DNA from: Albimonas sp036154955
GTDB lineage: Bacteria; Pseudomonadota; Alphaproteobacteria; Rhodobacterales; Rhodobacteraceae
DNA: 31,892 nucleotides
NCBI GenBank assembly: GCA_036154955.1
Contig: JAYZWL010000134.1
Span: 1 to 31,892 of the forward strand
Direction: 5' to 3'
Below the pieces are notes generated by a model. That model did not search any database and was not told the origin of the DNA. It saw nothing but the letters and a program-made list of their open reading frames with translations. Below, in pieces: positions 1 to 8,110 of this stretch (positions within the stretch are counted from its first letter, which is position 1; each line of letters begins with the position of its first letter). The position numbers and the translations under genes are program-made.

Positions 1-82
1 CCGAGGACGCCGCCGCCCCCGCCGAAAGCGTCGCGAGCACGAGCAGCGTCGCGGCCCGCAGGCCGGAATCGGGAGGCGTCAT
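1..82 (-). CDS. N-terminal fragment of an exported protein, cut by window edge
   Basis: On the minus strand an ATG at 82-80 is preceded by AGGAG with seven bases of spacing. It opens a frame that stays open to the window edge. The 27 visible residues (MTPPDSGLRAATLLVLATLS, then a run of small residues) look like a signal peptide: short N-region with one Arg, hydrophobic Leu/Ala core, then Ala/Gly/Ser suited to signal peptidase I. Nothing of the mature protein is visible, so no function can be given. The start is well supported by its ribosome site. About 200 bases without a gene separate it from the hydrolase gene to its right. Confidence 0.6.
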   Translation of the reverse strand, partial: MTPPDSGLRAATLLVLATLSAGAAASS

Positions 83-282
83 CGCATATCTCCTGCGACC
101 GAACAGGCCGGTGATCTGGGAAACCCGCCCCCCCGACGCATCGTAAGGCAGCCGAAGAAAACCCCGCACGTTGCAGAAATGACCCAACGTCGGAAACGAA
201 GGCAGGATGGCAGAGGACGGAGAGGCCCGCAGGCCGCCGGACGCGGCGGCCTCCGGAACAGCCCCGGCGACAGGCGCCGGGA

Positions 283-1284
283 TCAGGCCAGCGCCCGGAC
301 GAAGGCCAGCAGGTCGGGGTTCAGCGCCTCGGCATGCGTGGTGCACATGCCATGCGGAAAGCCCTTGTAGACCTTCAGCTCCGATCGCCTCAGAAGCTTC
401 GCCGACAGCAGCGCGGAATCCGCGATCGGCACGATCTGGTCGTCGTCGCCATGCATCACCAGCGCGGGGATCGACACGGCCTTCAGGTCCCCGGTGAAGT
501 CGGTTTCCGAGAAGGCCTTGATGCCGTCGTAATGCGCTTTGGCCCCGCCCATCATGCCCTGCCGCCACCAGTTGGCGATCACCGCCTCGGACGACGCCGC
601 GCCGGGACGGTTGAAGCCGTAGAACGGGCCGGCGGCGACATCGCGGTAGAAGGCGGAGCGGTTCGCGGCCAGCGCCGCGCGAAACCCGTCGAAGACCGCG
701 AGCGGCAGGCCGCCGGGATTGGCGGGGGTGCGCAGCATGATCGGCGGCACGGCGCCGATCAGCGCCAGGCCGGCGACCCGGCCCTCCGGCTCGCCATGGC
801 GGGCGACGTAGCGCAGCGCCTCGCCGCCGCCGGTCGAATGGCCGACATGCACCGCGCCCTTCAGGTCCAGCTTGCGCGCCACCGCGGCCGCGTCGGCGGC
901 GTAATGGTCCATGTCGTGCCCGTCGCCGACCTGGGAGGAGCGGCCATGCCCGCGCCGGTCGATGCCGATCACCCGGTGGCCGGCGGCGAGGAAGAACAGC
1001 ATCTGCGCGTCCCAGTCGTCGGAGCTCAGCGGCCAGCCGTGGTGGAAGACGATGGGCTGGGCGTCCTTCGGGCCCCAGTCCTTGTAGAAGATCTCGGCGC
1101 CGTCGGCGGCGGTGACGTAGCTCATCGGGTCAGCTCCTGCTTGAGCGGGGGAGGCGGGGGAGGCGCCCGCCGCCGGGGCGGGGCGGGGCAGCGAGAGCGC
1201 GGCGGCCGCGGCGCCGATCAGCAGGTCCCGGCGCGCGGCGCCGGCGGCGGGACGCCCGGACAGGGGCGGGACGGGGTCGTGCAT
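283..1284 (-). CDS. alpha/beta hydrolase (non-heme chloroperoxidase-like), Tat signal
   Basis: A 333-residue alpha/beta-hydrolase of the non-heme haloperoxidase/arylesterase type. The oxyanion region is FHHGWPLSSDDWD, the nucleophile elbow is GHSTGGGE, the acid lies in HGDDDQIVP and the catalytic His in GFPHGM. The chosen start (ATG 1284-1282) follows AGAGGAG and gives a leader with a twin-arginine motif (RRDLLIG), a hydrophobic Ala/Leu core and an APAAG cleavage region, so the protein is probably exported folded by Tat. Typical cytosolic relatives begin at the internal MSYVT, whose ATG (1125-1123) also has its own AGGAG eight bases upstream, so a shorter cytosolic form is possible. The real substrate cannot be told; family members are esterases or perhydrolases. 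A secreted cupin gene lies upstream on the same strand behind a hairpin. Confidence 0.85.
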   Translation of the reverse strand: MHDPVPPLSGRPAAGAARRDLLIGAAAAALSLPRPAPAAGASPASPAQAGADPMSYVTAADGAEIFYKDWGPKDAQPIVFHHGWPLSSDDWDAQMLFFLAAGHRVIGIDRRGHGRSSQVGDGHDMDHYAADAAAVARKLDLKGAVHVGHSTGGGEALRYVARHGEPEGRVAGLALIGAVPPIMLRTPANPGGLPLAVFDGFRAALAANRSAFYRDVAAGPFYGFNRPGAASSEAVIANWWRQGMMGGAKAHYDGIKAFSETDFTGDLKAVSIPALVMHGDDDQIVPIADSALLSAKLLRRSELKVYKGFPHGMCTTHAEALNPDLLAFVRALA

Positions 1285-1458
1285 GGCGAAGGCTCCTCTG
1301 GCGCCCGGGAGGAAGGTGGGATCGGGGGGCGCCGATGAGCCAAGGGTGCGCCCGGACCGGGGCGCCGGGCCATCGGGCCTCGGGTCGACCGGGTAAGACC
1401 TTGGTATCAGGGGGCTGACTCCATCGGAGGCCGGGCGCGCCGCCGCGGCGCGGACATG

Positions 1459-1495
1459 CCTGCGGGGCGGGCGCCCCAAGCGCCCGCCCCGCAGG
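1459..1495 (-). terminator. hairpin downstream of cupin gene
   Basis: A perfect 16-bp inverted repeat (arms 1459-1474 and 1480-1495) with a five-base loop sits 24 bases after the cupin stop on the minus strand. It has no T-run, but its stability and position suit a terminator or 3' end of the cupin transcript. It lies upstream of the hydrolase gene, so the two are probably separate transcripts or only partly coupled. Confidence 0.6.
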
Positions 1496-1518
1496 GTCGT
1501 CGGGGAATCCGGGCGCGC

Positions 1519-1965
1519 CTAGCGATGCGGCTGGAAGGTGGTCAGCTCGGTCTCGTCGCTGTCGACCACGAACACCGCCAGCAGCTTCGCCGGCTCGGTC
1601 TTCGAGGCGTTGGCGCTGACGTCGTGGAAATCCCCGGGCATCTCCGAGAAATTGTCCATCGCGCGGTAGACCTTGGTCTCGCCGCCGTTGATCCGCATCT
1701 CCAGCGCCCCTTCCAGCACGGTCGCGTAGATCAGCGCCGAGGGCGCGTGGACATGCGCGGGGCTGAAGCCCCCCGGCTCGTATTCCACCAGCACGCCCTT
1801 CAGGCTCTTGCCCGGCAGGTTCGGGATCGGCTGATCGTAGACCAGCGTGATGCGCCCGCCCTCGGCCAGCGCGGGCGAGACGGCGAGCAGCGGGGCGGCG
1901 AGCAGCAGGGCGGCGAGGGCCGCGGCGGCGCCGCGGAGGCGGCGGGGACGGGGGGACAGGGTCAT
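1519..1965 (-). CDS. secreted cupin-domain protein
   Basis: A 148-residue protein with an N-terminal signal peptide (basic PRPRRLR, Ala/Leu core, cleavage near SPALA-EGG). It is followed by one conserved-barrel cupin domain: GKSLKGVLVEYEPGG, then HVHAPSA (metal-binding His-X-His of motif 1), LEGALEMRINGGE, and the motif 2 region MPGDFHDVSANAS. Small periplasmic cupins of this kind bind a metal, but their reactions are mostly unknown. The ATG at 1965 has AAGGA about eight bases upstream. It is divergent from the globin gene across about 320 bases and may be functionally linked to the exported hydrolase downstream. Confidence 0.8.
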   Translation of the reverse strand: MTLSPRPRRLRGAAAALAALLLAAPLLAVSPALAEGGRITLVYDQPIPNLPGKSLKGVLVEYEPGGFSPAHVHAPSALIYATVLEGALEMRINGGETKVYRAMDNFSEMPGDFHDVSANASKTEPAKLLAVFVVDSDETELTTFQPHR

Positions 1966-2287
1966 CGGAAGGTCCTTTCTCAGACGGTTGCGAAGCGGGA
2001 GGGCGGCCGCGCAGGGCCCGGGGGACCCCGCGGCCGTTCGTCGACCCGGCCGCCGATCCGTCGCTTCGGGCCGGAGGATGCGGGTCGGCCCCGGCCCGGG
2101 CCATCGGACCCGAGGCTGGCCGCGCTCGCCTTTGGTCGGATCGGACCCGACCGCGGACGAAGCGCGGCGCGGCTCAACCCTTTGGATTATCGACCCCGGG
2201 GCCGAAGCGCGGCAGGATCGCGGCGCCCCGGGATCTCCGCGACCCCGTCCCGAGGCTCGAACCGGCCGAGCGTCCGCAGGAGTCCCG
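1966..2287. other. divergent intergenic region, cupin / globin
   Basis: About 320 bases with no convincing gene lie between the divergent cupin and truncated globin genes. It must hold both promoters. The only structure I can point to is a short inverted repeat, GGTCGG (2134-2139) and CCGACC (2147-2152), and a less GC-rich patch near 2180-2192. No FNR box, NsrR-type palindrome or good -35/-10 pair was recognised. Coding-like frames across this stretch are shadows of high GC. Confidence 0.4.
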
Positions 2288-2815
2288 ATGCCAGACCACC
2301 CCGTCCGCGCCCCGTCCGGCGGCTCCGCCCCCGTTCCCGCCCCGGTTCGCGACGTCGCCCGGGCCCGCCGCGAGATCCAGGCGGAGGCCGCGCGCCTGGG
2401 GATCGACGACGCCTATGTCTCGACGCTGGTCGAGACCTTCTACGCCCGCGTCCGCGCCGACCCCGCGCTGGGTCCGGTCTTCGAGCGGGAGGTGGGCGAC
2501 GACTGGCCGGCGCACCTGGCGCGGCTGAAGGATTTCTGGGCCTCGGTCGCCTTCAACGCCGGGCGCTATTCCGGACGACCGGTGCAGGTCCACCGGGCGC
2601 TGACCGGGGTCGCGCCCGGGCATTTCGCGACCTGGCTGGGGATTTTCGAAGCGACGCTGCGCGACACCGCTCCGTCCCCGGCCGCGGCCGACCATTTCCT
2701 TTCGCGCGCCCATCGCATCGCCGCGACCCTGCGCGCCGCGATGTTCGGGCCGGAGGCCGCCGGGAGCGGCGACGCCGCCGCCGCGCCGCGCAGGGCGCCG
2801 GAAGGCGGGGCCTGA
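2288..2815 (+). CDS. group III truncated hemoglobin
   Basis: A 175-residue protein with a trHb group III fold at about residues 28-155. By comparison with Campylobacter Ctb, Tyr52 (in ETFYARV) fits B10, His76 (WPAHLARLKDFW) fits E7, His102 (RPVQVHRAL) is the proximal haem ligand and Trp116 (ATWLGIF) fits G8; LGPVF after the first helix is also typical. Such globins bind O2/NO in the cytoplasm and are thought to act in NO or peroxide chemistry or O2 handling. The N-terminal 25 residues and the C-terminal Ala/Gly tail are extra and probably disordered. ATG 2288 follows AGGAG. The stop overlaps the next start by one base (TGATG), so the response regulator is translationally coupled to it. Confidence 0.88.
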   Translation: MPDHPVRAPSGGSAPVPAPVRDVARARREIQAEAARLGIDDAYVSTLVETFYARVRADPALGPVFEREVGDDWPAHLARLKDFWASVAFNAGRYSGRPVQVHRALTGVAPGHFATWLGIFEATLRDTAPSPAAADHFLSRAHRIAATLRAAMFGPEAAGSGDAAAAPRRAPEGGA

Positions 2816-3201
2816 TGGCCGTCGTCCCCCTGCTGGTCGGCATGGCGGACGACGACGCCGGGATGCTCGCCGCGCTGCGCGAGCTGCTGGAATCCGCCGG
2901 GCACGCGGTCAGCCCGCATCGGAACGGCGCGGCGCTGCTGGCCTCCCCCGATTTCGACCGTTTCGACCGCCTCGTGGCCGATTTCCGCATGCCGGGCATG
3001 GACGGCCTGCGGCTGGAGGCGCTCGCGCGGGCGCGGCGGCCGGAGCTGAGCGTCATTCTCATCACCGGCGACCACGACCTCGCCGACCGGCTGGTCTCGG
3101 CAGGCCGCCCCCCCGGACTGATCTTCCGCAAACCCTTCGACGGCCAGGCGTTTCTGGCCGCGATCGAGGCCGCGCGCCCCCGACGCGCGGGCGGGGGCTG
3201 A
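2815..3201 (+). CDS. single-domain response regulator
   Basis: A 128-residue receiver domain with no output domain. The acidic pocket is Asp12-Asp14, the phospho-acceptor is Asp56 (VADFRMPGMDG), the switch Thr is Thr84 (LITGD) and the conserved Lys is Lys106 (FRKPFD). It overlaps the globin stop by one base, with no ribosome site of its own beyond the coupled context. Stand-alone receivers pass phosphate or act by protein contact. The histidine kinase starting about 110 bases downstream is the obvious candidate partner. The His-kinase/FixJ pair has its own receiver, so this one could be a second, competing phosphate sink. Confidence 0.85.
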   Translation: MAVVPLLVGMADDDAGMLAALRELLESAGHAVSPHRNGAALLASPDFDRFDRLVADFRMPGMDGLRLEALARARRPELSVILITGDHDLADRLVSAGRPPGLIFRKPFDGQAFLAAIEAARPRRAGGG

Positions 3202-3256
3202 GGCCGTCCCTCCCAGCTCGATTCGGTACAGTTCTTTCTTTCGATCTCGGTTCTAC

Positions 3257-3289
3257 CCTGCGAAGCCCGGGCCGGAGATGCTTCGCAGG
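3257..3289. promoter_or_regulatory. 10-bp perfect inverted repeat before histidine kinase
   Basis: CCTGCGAAGC (3257-3266) and GCTTCGCAGG (3280-3289) form a perfect inverted repeat with a 13-base spacer between the single-domain regulator and the kinase gene. It covers the upstream candidate ATG at 3278, so in RNA it would bury that start; as DNA it could be an operator. It lacks a T-run, so it is not a standard terminator. Confidence 0.45.
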
Positions 3290-3313
3290 CGTTCGATTCA
3301 GTCGGAACCCCAG

Positions 3314-4558
3314 ATGACCCCCCCGCCGCCCGCGAAGCACGACCGTTACCGGACCCTGTTCGAAAACTCCGGCCTCGCCATCTGGCAGGCCGACTGGTCC
3401 CGCGCGCTGCCGATGTGCGAGGAGGCGGAGCGGGCCGGCCGGGACCTGCGCGAATGGTTCCTCGAACATCCGGGGAAGGTGCGCGAGGCCGCCGCCGGCG
3501 CCGTCCTGTCGGACGCCAACGCCGCCGCGGCGCGCCTGTTCGGCGTCGCCGACGCGGACGCGCTGATGCGCGACGGCATCGGCCGGTTCCGCACCGCCGC
3601 CTCCGAGGCCGCGCTGCCCGGCATCTTCGCCGCGATCCGCGCCGGCGCCCCCTGGGCCGACGCCGAGACCACGTTCCGCACCGCCGCGGGCGAGACGGTC
3701 GACGTCCTGTTCCGCGTCACCCTTCCGCCCGATCACGACGGCTGGCGGCGCACGCTGATCATGGCCATGGACGTCACCCCCCTGCGCCGGGCCGAGGCGG
3801 GGCTGCGCCGCGCGCAGGACGAGCTGGCCCATCATGACCGCATCTCGATGCTGGGCCAGCTCGCCGCCTCGATCGCGCATGAGGTGAACCAGCCGCTGGC
3901 CGCCGCCGTCTCCTACGCCCGCGCCGGCGCCCGCTGGCTGGCGCGCGAGACGCCGGACATCGCCCGCGCGCGTTCGAACCTGGAGCAGGTCGAAAGCAAC
4001 GCCCTGCGCGCCGCGCGGATCGTGCAGCGGATCCGCGCCATGACCCGGCGGTCCGAGGCGGCCGCCGACCTCGTCCATCTCGACGAGGTGGCGGAAGAGA
4101 CGCTGGCGCTGGCCCGCGGTCTTCTGGAGCGGGCGGAGATGCGCGTCTCCCTCCACGCCCCGCGGGGCCTGCCGCCGGTGCGCGGCGACCGCATCCAGAT
4201 CCAGCAGGTGCTGATGAACCTCATCCTGAACGCGCTGGAAGCCGCGCGCGACCTGCCGGCGGGGCGTCGGCGGCTGGAGATCGCGCTGAGCCGGGCCGAC
4301 GACCGGCTGCGGCTGACGGTCTCCGATCGCGGCCGCGGCCTGGACGCCGACACGCTCGCCAAGATCTTCGACCCGTTCTTCTCGACCCGCCCGGGCGGCA
4401 TGGGCATGGGGCTGGCCATCTGCCGCAACATCGTCGAGAGCCATGGCGGCGCGATCCGCGGAGAGGCGATCCGCGGCCCGCTCCCCGGCGCCCGCTTCGT
4501 GGTGGAGCTTCCGGCGGCGATCGAGGCCGCGTCCGCGCTGTGCAAGGCCGCGGAATGA
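3314..4558 (+). CDS. PAS-domain sensor histidine kinase
   Basis: A 414-residue soluble kinase. A PAS-like domain spans about residues 10-155 (YRTLFENSGLAIWQADW, then DANAAAARLFGVADAD, ending in VTPLRRAEA). A short coiled coil leads to a HisKA dimerisation helix with His189 in SIAHEVNQPLAA, and then a HATPase_c domain with N box (MNLILNALEA), G1 box (VSDRGRGLD), F box (KIFDPFFSTR) and G2 box (GGMGMGLAIC). The class resembles FixL/DctB kinases. No transmembrane segment is present, so it senses a cytoplasmic signal through the PAS domain; the ligand is unknown. ATG 3314 was preferred because the other in-frame ATG (3278) lies inside an inverted repeat and has no spaced ribosome site. The stop overlaps the next ATG by four bases. 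Confidence 0.88.
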   Translation: MTPPPPAKHDRYRTLFENSGLAIWQADWSRALPMCEEAERAGRDLREWFLEHPGKVREAAAGAVLSDANAAAARLFGVADADALMRDGIGRFRTAASEAALPGIFAAIRAGAPWADAETTFRTAAGETVDVLFRVTLPPDHDGWRRTLIMAMDVTPLRRAEAGLRRAQDELAHHDRISMLGQLAASIAHEVNQPLAAAVSYARAGARWLARETPDIARARSNLEQVESNALRAARIVQRIRAMTRRSEAAADLVHLDEVAEETLALARGLLERAEMRVSLHAPRGLPPVRGDRIQIQQVLMNLILNALEAARDLPAGRRRLEIALSRADDRLRLTVSDRGRGLDADTLAKIFDPFFSTRPGGMGMGLAICRNIVESHGGAIRGEAIRGPLPGARFVVELPAAIEAASALCKAAE

Positions 4559-5217
4559 GCCGCGGCGCGGCCTCGCCCCCTTCGGCCGACCCCGTGGTGT
4601 GGATCCTCGACGACGACGCCGAGCTGCGCGACGCGCTGGCCGAGCTGCTGGCCTCCGCCGGCTATGCCGCCCGCCCCTTCGAATCGATCCGCGAGCTGCT
4701 GGCCGCCCCCCGCCCGCCCGGCCCCGCCTGCCTGCTGCTGGACGTGCGCCTGCGCGCCGAAAGCGGGCTCGACCTGCAGGAACGGCTGGCGCGGGAGGGG
4801 GCGGCGATGCCCGCGGTGCTGATGACGGCTTTCGGCGACATCCCGATGACCGTGCGGGCGATGAAGGCCGGCGCCGTGGATTTCCTGGAGAAACCGTTCC
4901 GCGACGCCGACCTGCTGGCCGCCGTGGGGGCCGCGATCCGACGCGACGAAGCGGCCGCGCTGGAGCGGCGGGAGCTGGAGGACCTGACCCGCCGCCACGC
5001 GGAGCTGTCGGAGCGGGAGCGCGAGGTGATGGCGCTGGTCGCCGCCGGCCTGATGAACAAGCAGATCGCCGGACGTCTGGGCCTGTCGGTGGCCACCGTG
5101 AAGATCCATCGCGGCGCGGCGATGCGCAAGATGGCGACGCGGTCGCTGGCCGAGCTGGTCCGCGCGGCCGAGGTCCTGGGCGTCCGCGACCCCGCGCTGG
5201 GGCGCCACGCGCCATGA
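4555..5217 (+). CDS. FixJ/NarL-family response regulator
   Basis: A 220-residue two-domain regulator. The receiver has Asp19-Asp21, phospho-acceptor Asp63 (LLLDVRLRAESG), Thr90 (LMTAFGDIPMTV) and Lys112 (FLEKPF). After a charged linker comes a LuxR/NarL helix-turn-helix (LSEREREVMALVAAGLMNKQ, then GLSVATVKIHR) at about residues 150-205. The ATGA overlap with the kinase and an AAGG ribosome site within the kinase end show tight coupling, so it is surely the kinase's partner. Targets are unknown; the nearby globin operon and the downstream MocR region are candidates. Confidence 0.9.
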   Translation: MSRGAASPPSADPVVWILDDDAELRDALAELLASAGYAARPFESIRELLAAPRPPGPACLLLDVRLRAESGLDLQERLAREGAAMPAVLMTAFGDIPMTVRAMKAGAVDFLEKPFRDADLLAAVGAAIRRDEAAALERRELEDLTRRHAELSEREREVMALVAAGLMNKQIAGRLGLSVATVKIHRGAAMRKMATRSLAELVRAAEVLGVRDPALGRHAP

Positions 5218-5255
5218 CCCGGGCCGCCTCCGCGACCCGCGGGCGGAAGCGGCGC

Positions 5256-6701
5256 TCAGGGCAGGCGCGGCCGCAGCACCTCCAGCAGGCGGGGCAGCGC
5301 CGCGGCCTCGGCGCGGGCGTCGAAATTGGTCGCGCAGATCAGCGTCCCGGGCCGGCGAAGGGCCGGATCGACGAACCATCCCGACAGCGGACCGGGCGCG
5401 ATGCCCCGGGCCCAGGCCTCGGCCTGCATCTCGGCGTCGTCCGCATCCTCGCGCAGCCAGACCAGCGCCGCGGGCCCGCTCGGCGCCGCCTCGATCCCCG
5501 CGTCGGCCAGCGCCCGGATCAGGCGGCTCCGCCGCTCGGCGTAGAGGGTCCGGGTGCGGCGGAGGTGGCGCAGGTAGTGCCCCTCCTCCAGGAAATGCGT
5601 CAGGCCGCGCTGGGCGATGGGACAGGGCGCGGGCAGGATATGCGCCGCCACCTCCGCCACCCGCTCCGCGATGCCGGGAGGCGAGACGACGAAGCCCAGC
5701 CCGATCATCTGCCCCAGGGTCTTGGCGAAGGTCCCCAGATGGATGACCGAGCCGCGCGGATCCTCCGCCGCCAGCGCCGGCGCGACGCGGCCGTCGAGCT
5801 GAAGCTCGGCGAGGAAGTCGTCCTCCACGATCCAGGCGCCGCTGCGCGCGGCCCAGTCCAGCAGCGCCGCGCGCCGGGGCGGCGACAGGGCCATGCCCAG
5901 CGGCGCGTGCTGGCAGGCCGAAACCACCGCCAGCGCCGCGTCGGGGGCGCGGGCCTCGGCGGCGGCGACGTCCAGCCCCTCGGCGTCGACCGGCGCGGCC
6001 ACGGGGCGCATCCCCTGCCATCGCAGGGAGCGGCGGATGACCGGGAAACCCGGATCCTCCACCCAGGCCCGGTCGCTCGACGCCCCCCCGAAGTCGCGGC
6101 GCGCGGCGATGGCGAGCGTCAGGCCCGCGCGGAAGCCGGTGGTCACCACCACCTGGTCGGGCGCGCAGTCGATGCCGCGGGCGACGGCGAGATGGGCGGC
6201 GATCCGGGCCCGCAATCGGGGATCGCCGCGGGGATCGGGCTGCACCGTGCTTTCCACCGCGCGCGACCGCGCGGCCCGGCCCAGCAGGCGGGCCCAGACC
6301 TTGACCGGATAGGCCTCCTGCGCCGGCACGCCGTTCTGGAACGGGAACGAGGGCGCCTCATAGGCAGGGGTCATGCCGGGCATGGGGTCGGGATAGGGAT
6401 CGGGCGGATGACGCGGCGCGCCGCGTCCCGCCGGCGGCGCGTCCGCGACCGGCGGCGCGACCAGCGTGCCCGAGGCGCCCGCGGCGACCACGAGCTGCGC
6501 GTCGGCCAGGATCTCGTAGGCGCGCCGCACGGTGCCGCGCGACACGCCGAGCTGGGCCGCGAGGTCGACCCATGACGGCAGGCGCGCGCCCTCGACCAGC
6601 CGCCCGTCCGCGATCGCCTCGCGGATCGAGGCGGCGATCTGCTCGGCGATCGTGCGGCGGCGGCTGCGGTCGATCTCGATGACGAGCCCGGCCCTGGTCA
6701 T
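5256..6701 (-). CDS. MocR-type GntR/aminotransferase-like regulator
   Basis: A 481-residue MocR regulator. It has a winged-helix GntR domain at about residues 10-75 (IAEQIAASIREAIADGRL, then RLPSWVDLAAQLGVSRGTVR) and a type-I aminotransferase-like domain to the C-terminus with the PLP lysine Lys327 in LGTFAKTLGQ. Such proteins sense PLP or its amino-acid adducts and usually control a divergent gene. Here that is a PLP-dependent dehydratase gene whose start is 216 bases away. ATG 6701 has AAAGGA ten bases upstream. It ends about 40 bases from the FixJ-type gene, with which it converges. Confidence 0.88.
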   Translation of the reverse strand: MTRAGLVIEIDRSRRRTIAEQIAASIREAIADGRLVEGARLPSWVDLAAQLGVSRGTVRRAYEILADAQLVVAAGASGTLVAPPVADAPPAGRGAPRHPPDPYPDPMPGMTPAYEAPSFPFQNGVPAQEAYPVKVWARLLGRAARSRAVESTVQPDPRGDPRLRARIAAHLAVARGIDCAPDQVVVTTGFRAGLTLAIAARRDFGGASSDRAWVEDPGFPVIRRSLRWQGMRPVAAPVDAEGLDVAAAEARAPDAALAVVSACQHAPLGMALSPPRRAALLDWAARSGAWIVEDDFLAELQLDGRVAPALAAEDPRGSVIHLGTFAKTLGQMIGLGFVVSPPGIAERVAEVAAHILPAPCPIAQRGLTHFLEEGHYLRHLRRTRTLYAERRSRLIRALADAGIEAAPSGPAALVWLREDADDAEMQAEAWARGIAPGPLSGWFVDPALRRPGTLICATNFDARAEAAALPRLLEVLRPRLP

Positions 6702-6764
6702 GCGTGAGTCGTCCTTTCGCAACCGGCCGCCGCCCGCGCCTCTCGCCCTGCGCATCCCCCGGTC

Positions 6765-6799
6765 ACGACCCTGGCGCCGTCGGGCCAGCCCAAGGTCGT
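6765..6799. promoter_or_regulatory. candidate MocR operator (imperfect inverted repeat)
   Basis: In the divergent region between the MocR gene and the dehydratase gene, ACGACCCTGG (6765-6774) and CCAAGGTCGT (6790-6799) form an inverted repeat with nine of ten positions matching. The span of 35 bases, with arms more than one helical turn apart, is like the large operators MocR dimers use. This is the only clear symmetry in the region; binding is an inference. Confidence 0.35.
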
Positions 6800-6917
6800 A
6801 GTCGGCCGTCCCCAGGCCCGGCAGCGCGGGGCCGGCGGCGGGCGCAGACTGTCTCCATCGAAACCATCCGACCCAACCGGGCGCCGCGCCGTCCGTCAAG
6901 CCGAAGTGGAGCCCGCC

Positions 6918-8078
6918 ATGCCGCAGCGACCGCTCGTCCCCGACCGCGCGCCGCGCCCCCGCCTCGCCCATGCCGCCCCCGAGCTCTGGTCCGGCGGCGG
7001 CGCGCCGGCCGCGGACCCGATGCCCGGCTCCGGCCGTCCGGCGCGCCCGGCCCCGGGCCTGGCCCCGCTCCCGGCCCCGCTGATCGACATCGACGACCTG
7101 CGCGACGCGGCCGAGCGTCTGCGCGGCCACGCGGTCCGCACCCCGCTGATCGAGGCCGAGGCGCTGTCCGCCCGGGTCGGGCGCCGCGTGTTCCTGAAGG
7201 TGGAGAGCCTGCAGCGCACCGGCTCCTTCAAGTTCCGCGGCGCCTATAACCGCCTGTCGCGGCTGGACGAAGACCAGCGCCGCGCCGGGGTCGTCGCCTG
7301 GTCGTCGGGCAACCACGCCCAGGGCGTGGCGGCGGCGGCGCGGCTGCTGGACATGCCGGCCATCATCGTGATGCCCGCCGACGCGCCGGCCATCAAGACC
7401 CGCAACACCCGCGCCCTGGGGGCCGAGATCGTTCCCTACGACCGCCGCCGCGAAAGCCGCGAGGCCATCGCCCGCCTGATCGCCGAGCGCCGGGGCGCGG
7501 TGCTGGTCCCGTCCTTCGACGACCTGCTGGTGATGGCCGGCCAGGGGACCGTGGGGCTGGAGATCGTGGCCCAGACCTGCGCCGCGGGCGGCTCGGTCGG
7601 GCAGGTGCTCGTCCCCTGCGGCGGCGGCGGCCTGATCGCGGGCGTCGCCACCGCGATCCGCACAGCCCTGCCCGAAGCCCGCATCCACCCGGTCGAGCCC
7701 GCGGGCTTCGACGACACCGCCCGCTCGCTGGCCTCCGGCCGGCAGGAAAGCGTGCGCGACGGCGCGCGCTCGGTCTGCGACGCGCTGCTCGCCCCCGCGC
7801 CGGGGGAGCTGACCTTCGAGGTCAACCGCCGCCTTCTGTCCCATGGCCTGACCGTGGACGACGACGCGGTGCGCGCCGCGATGCGCTTCGCCTTCGAGAC
7901 GCTGAAGCTGGCGCTCGAACCCGGCGGCGCCGTGGCGCTGGCCGCGCTGCTGTCGGGCGCGGTTCCGCGCGGGGACGGCGACGTGGTCGCGGTTTTGTCG
8001 GGCGGCAACGTCGACCCGGGCGCCTTCGCCGAAATCCTCGCCCGCGCCCCCCGGCCGGACGCGGACCCGTTCGTCTGA
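6918..8078 (+). CDS. threonine/serine dehydratase-like PLP enzyme
   Basis: A 386-residue fold-type II PLP enzyme of the threonine dehydratase/serine racemase group. The Schiff-base lysine is Lys105 in RTGSFKFRGA. SSGNHAQGVA is the substrate carboxylate loop, CGGGGL is the phosphate-binding Gly-rich loop and LSGGNVD is the C-terminal motif. It likely deaminates a hydroxy-amino acid to a keto acid; there is no ACT regulatory domain, so it is the catabolic or short type. The first 55 residues are a Pro/Ala/Arg-rich extension unlike most relatives. ATG 6918 is preferred because GTGGAG lies six bases upstream; a GTG at 6906 is in frame. The divergent MocR gene suggests amino-acid-responsive control. 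Confidence 0.82.
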   Translation: MPQRPLVPDRAPRPRLAHAAPELWSGGGAPAADPMPGSGRPARPAPGLAPLPAPLIDIDDLRDAAERLRGHAVRTPLIEAEALSARVGRRVFLKVESLQRTGSFKFRGAYNRLSRLDEDQRRAGVVAWSSGNHAQGVAAAARLLDMPAIIVMPADAPAIKTRNTRALGAEIVPYDRRRESREAIARLIAERRGAVLVPSFDDLLVMAGQGTVGLEIVAQTCAAGGSVGQVLVPCGGGGLIAGVATAIRTALPEARIHPVEPAGFDDTARSLASGRQESVRDGARSVCDALLAPAPGELTFEVNRRLLSHGLTVDDDAVRAAMRFAFETLKLALEPGGAVALAALLSGAVPRGDGDVVAVLSGGNVDPGAFAEILARAPRPDADPFV

Positions 8079-8110
8079 ACCCCTGCCGCCAGGATCGAAA
8101 GGAGATCCCC

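Noticed and set aside
3062..5215. Very long open minus-strand frames opposite the kinase and regulator genes
   Set aside because: Their translations are Arg/Pro/Ala-rich with no motifs, and they lie antisense to genes with complete family motifs; typical GC-rich shadow frames.
6702..7844. Upstream extension of the first MocR frame, open to 7844 on the minus strand
   Set aside because: It runs antisense to the dehydratase gene and has no family motifs; the helix-turn-helix begins just after the ATG at 6701, which has a ribosome site.
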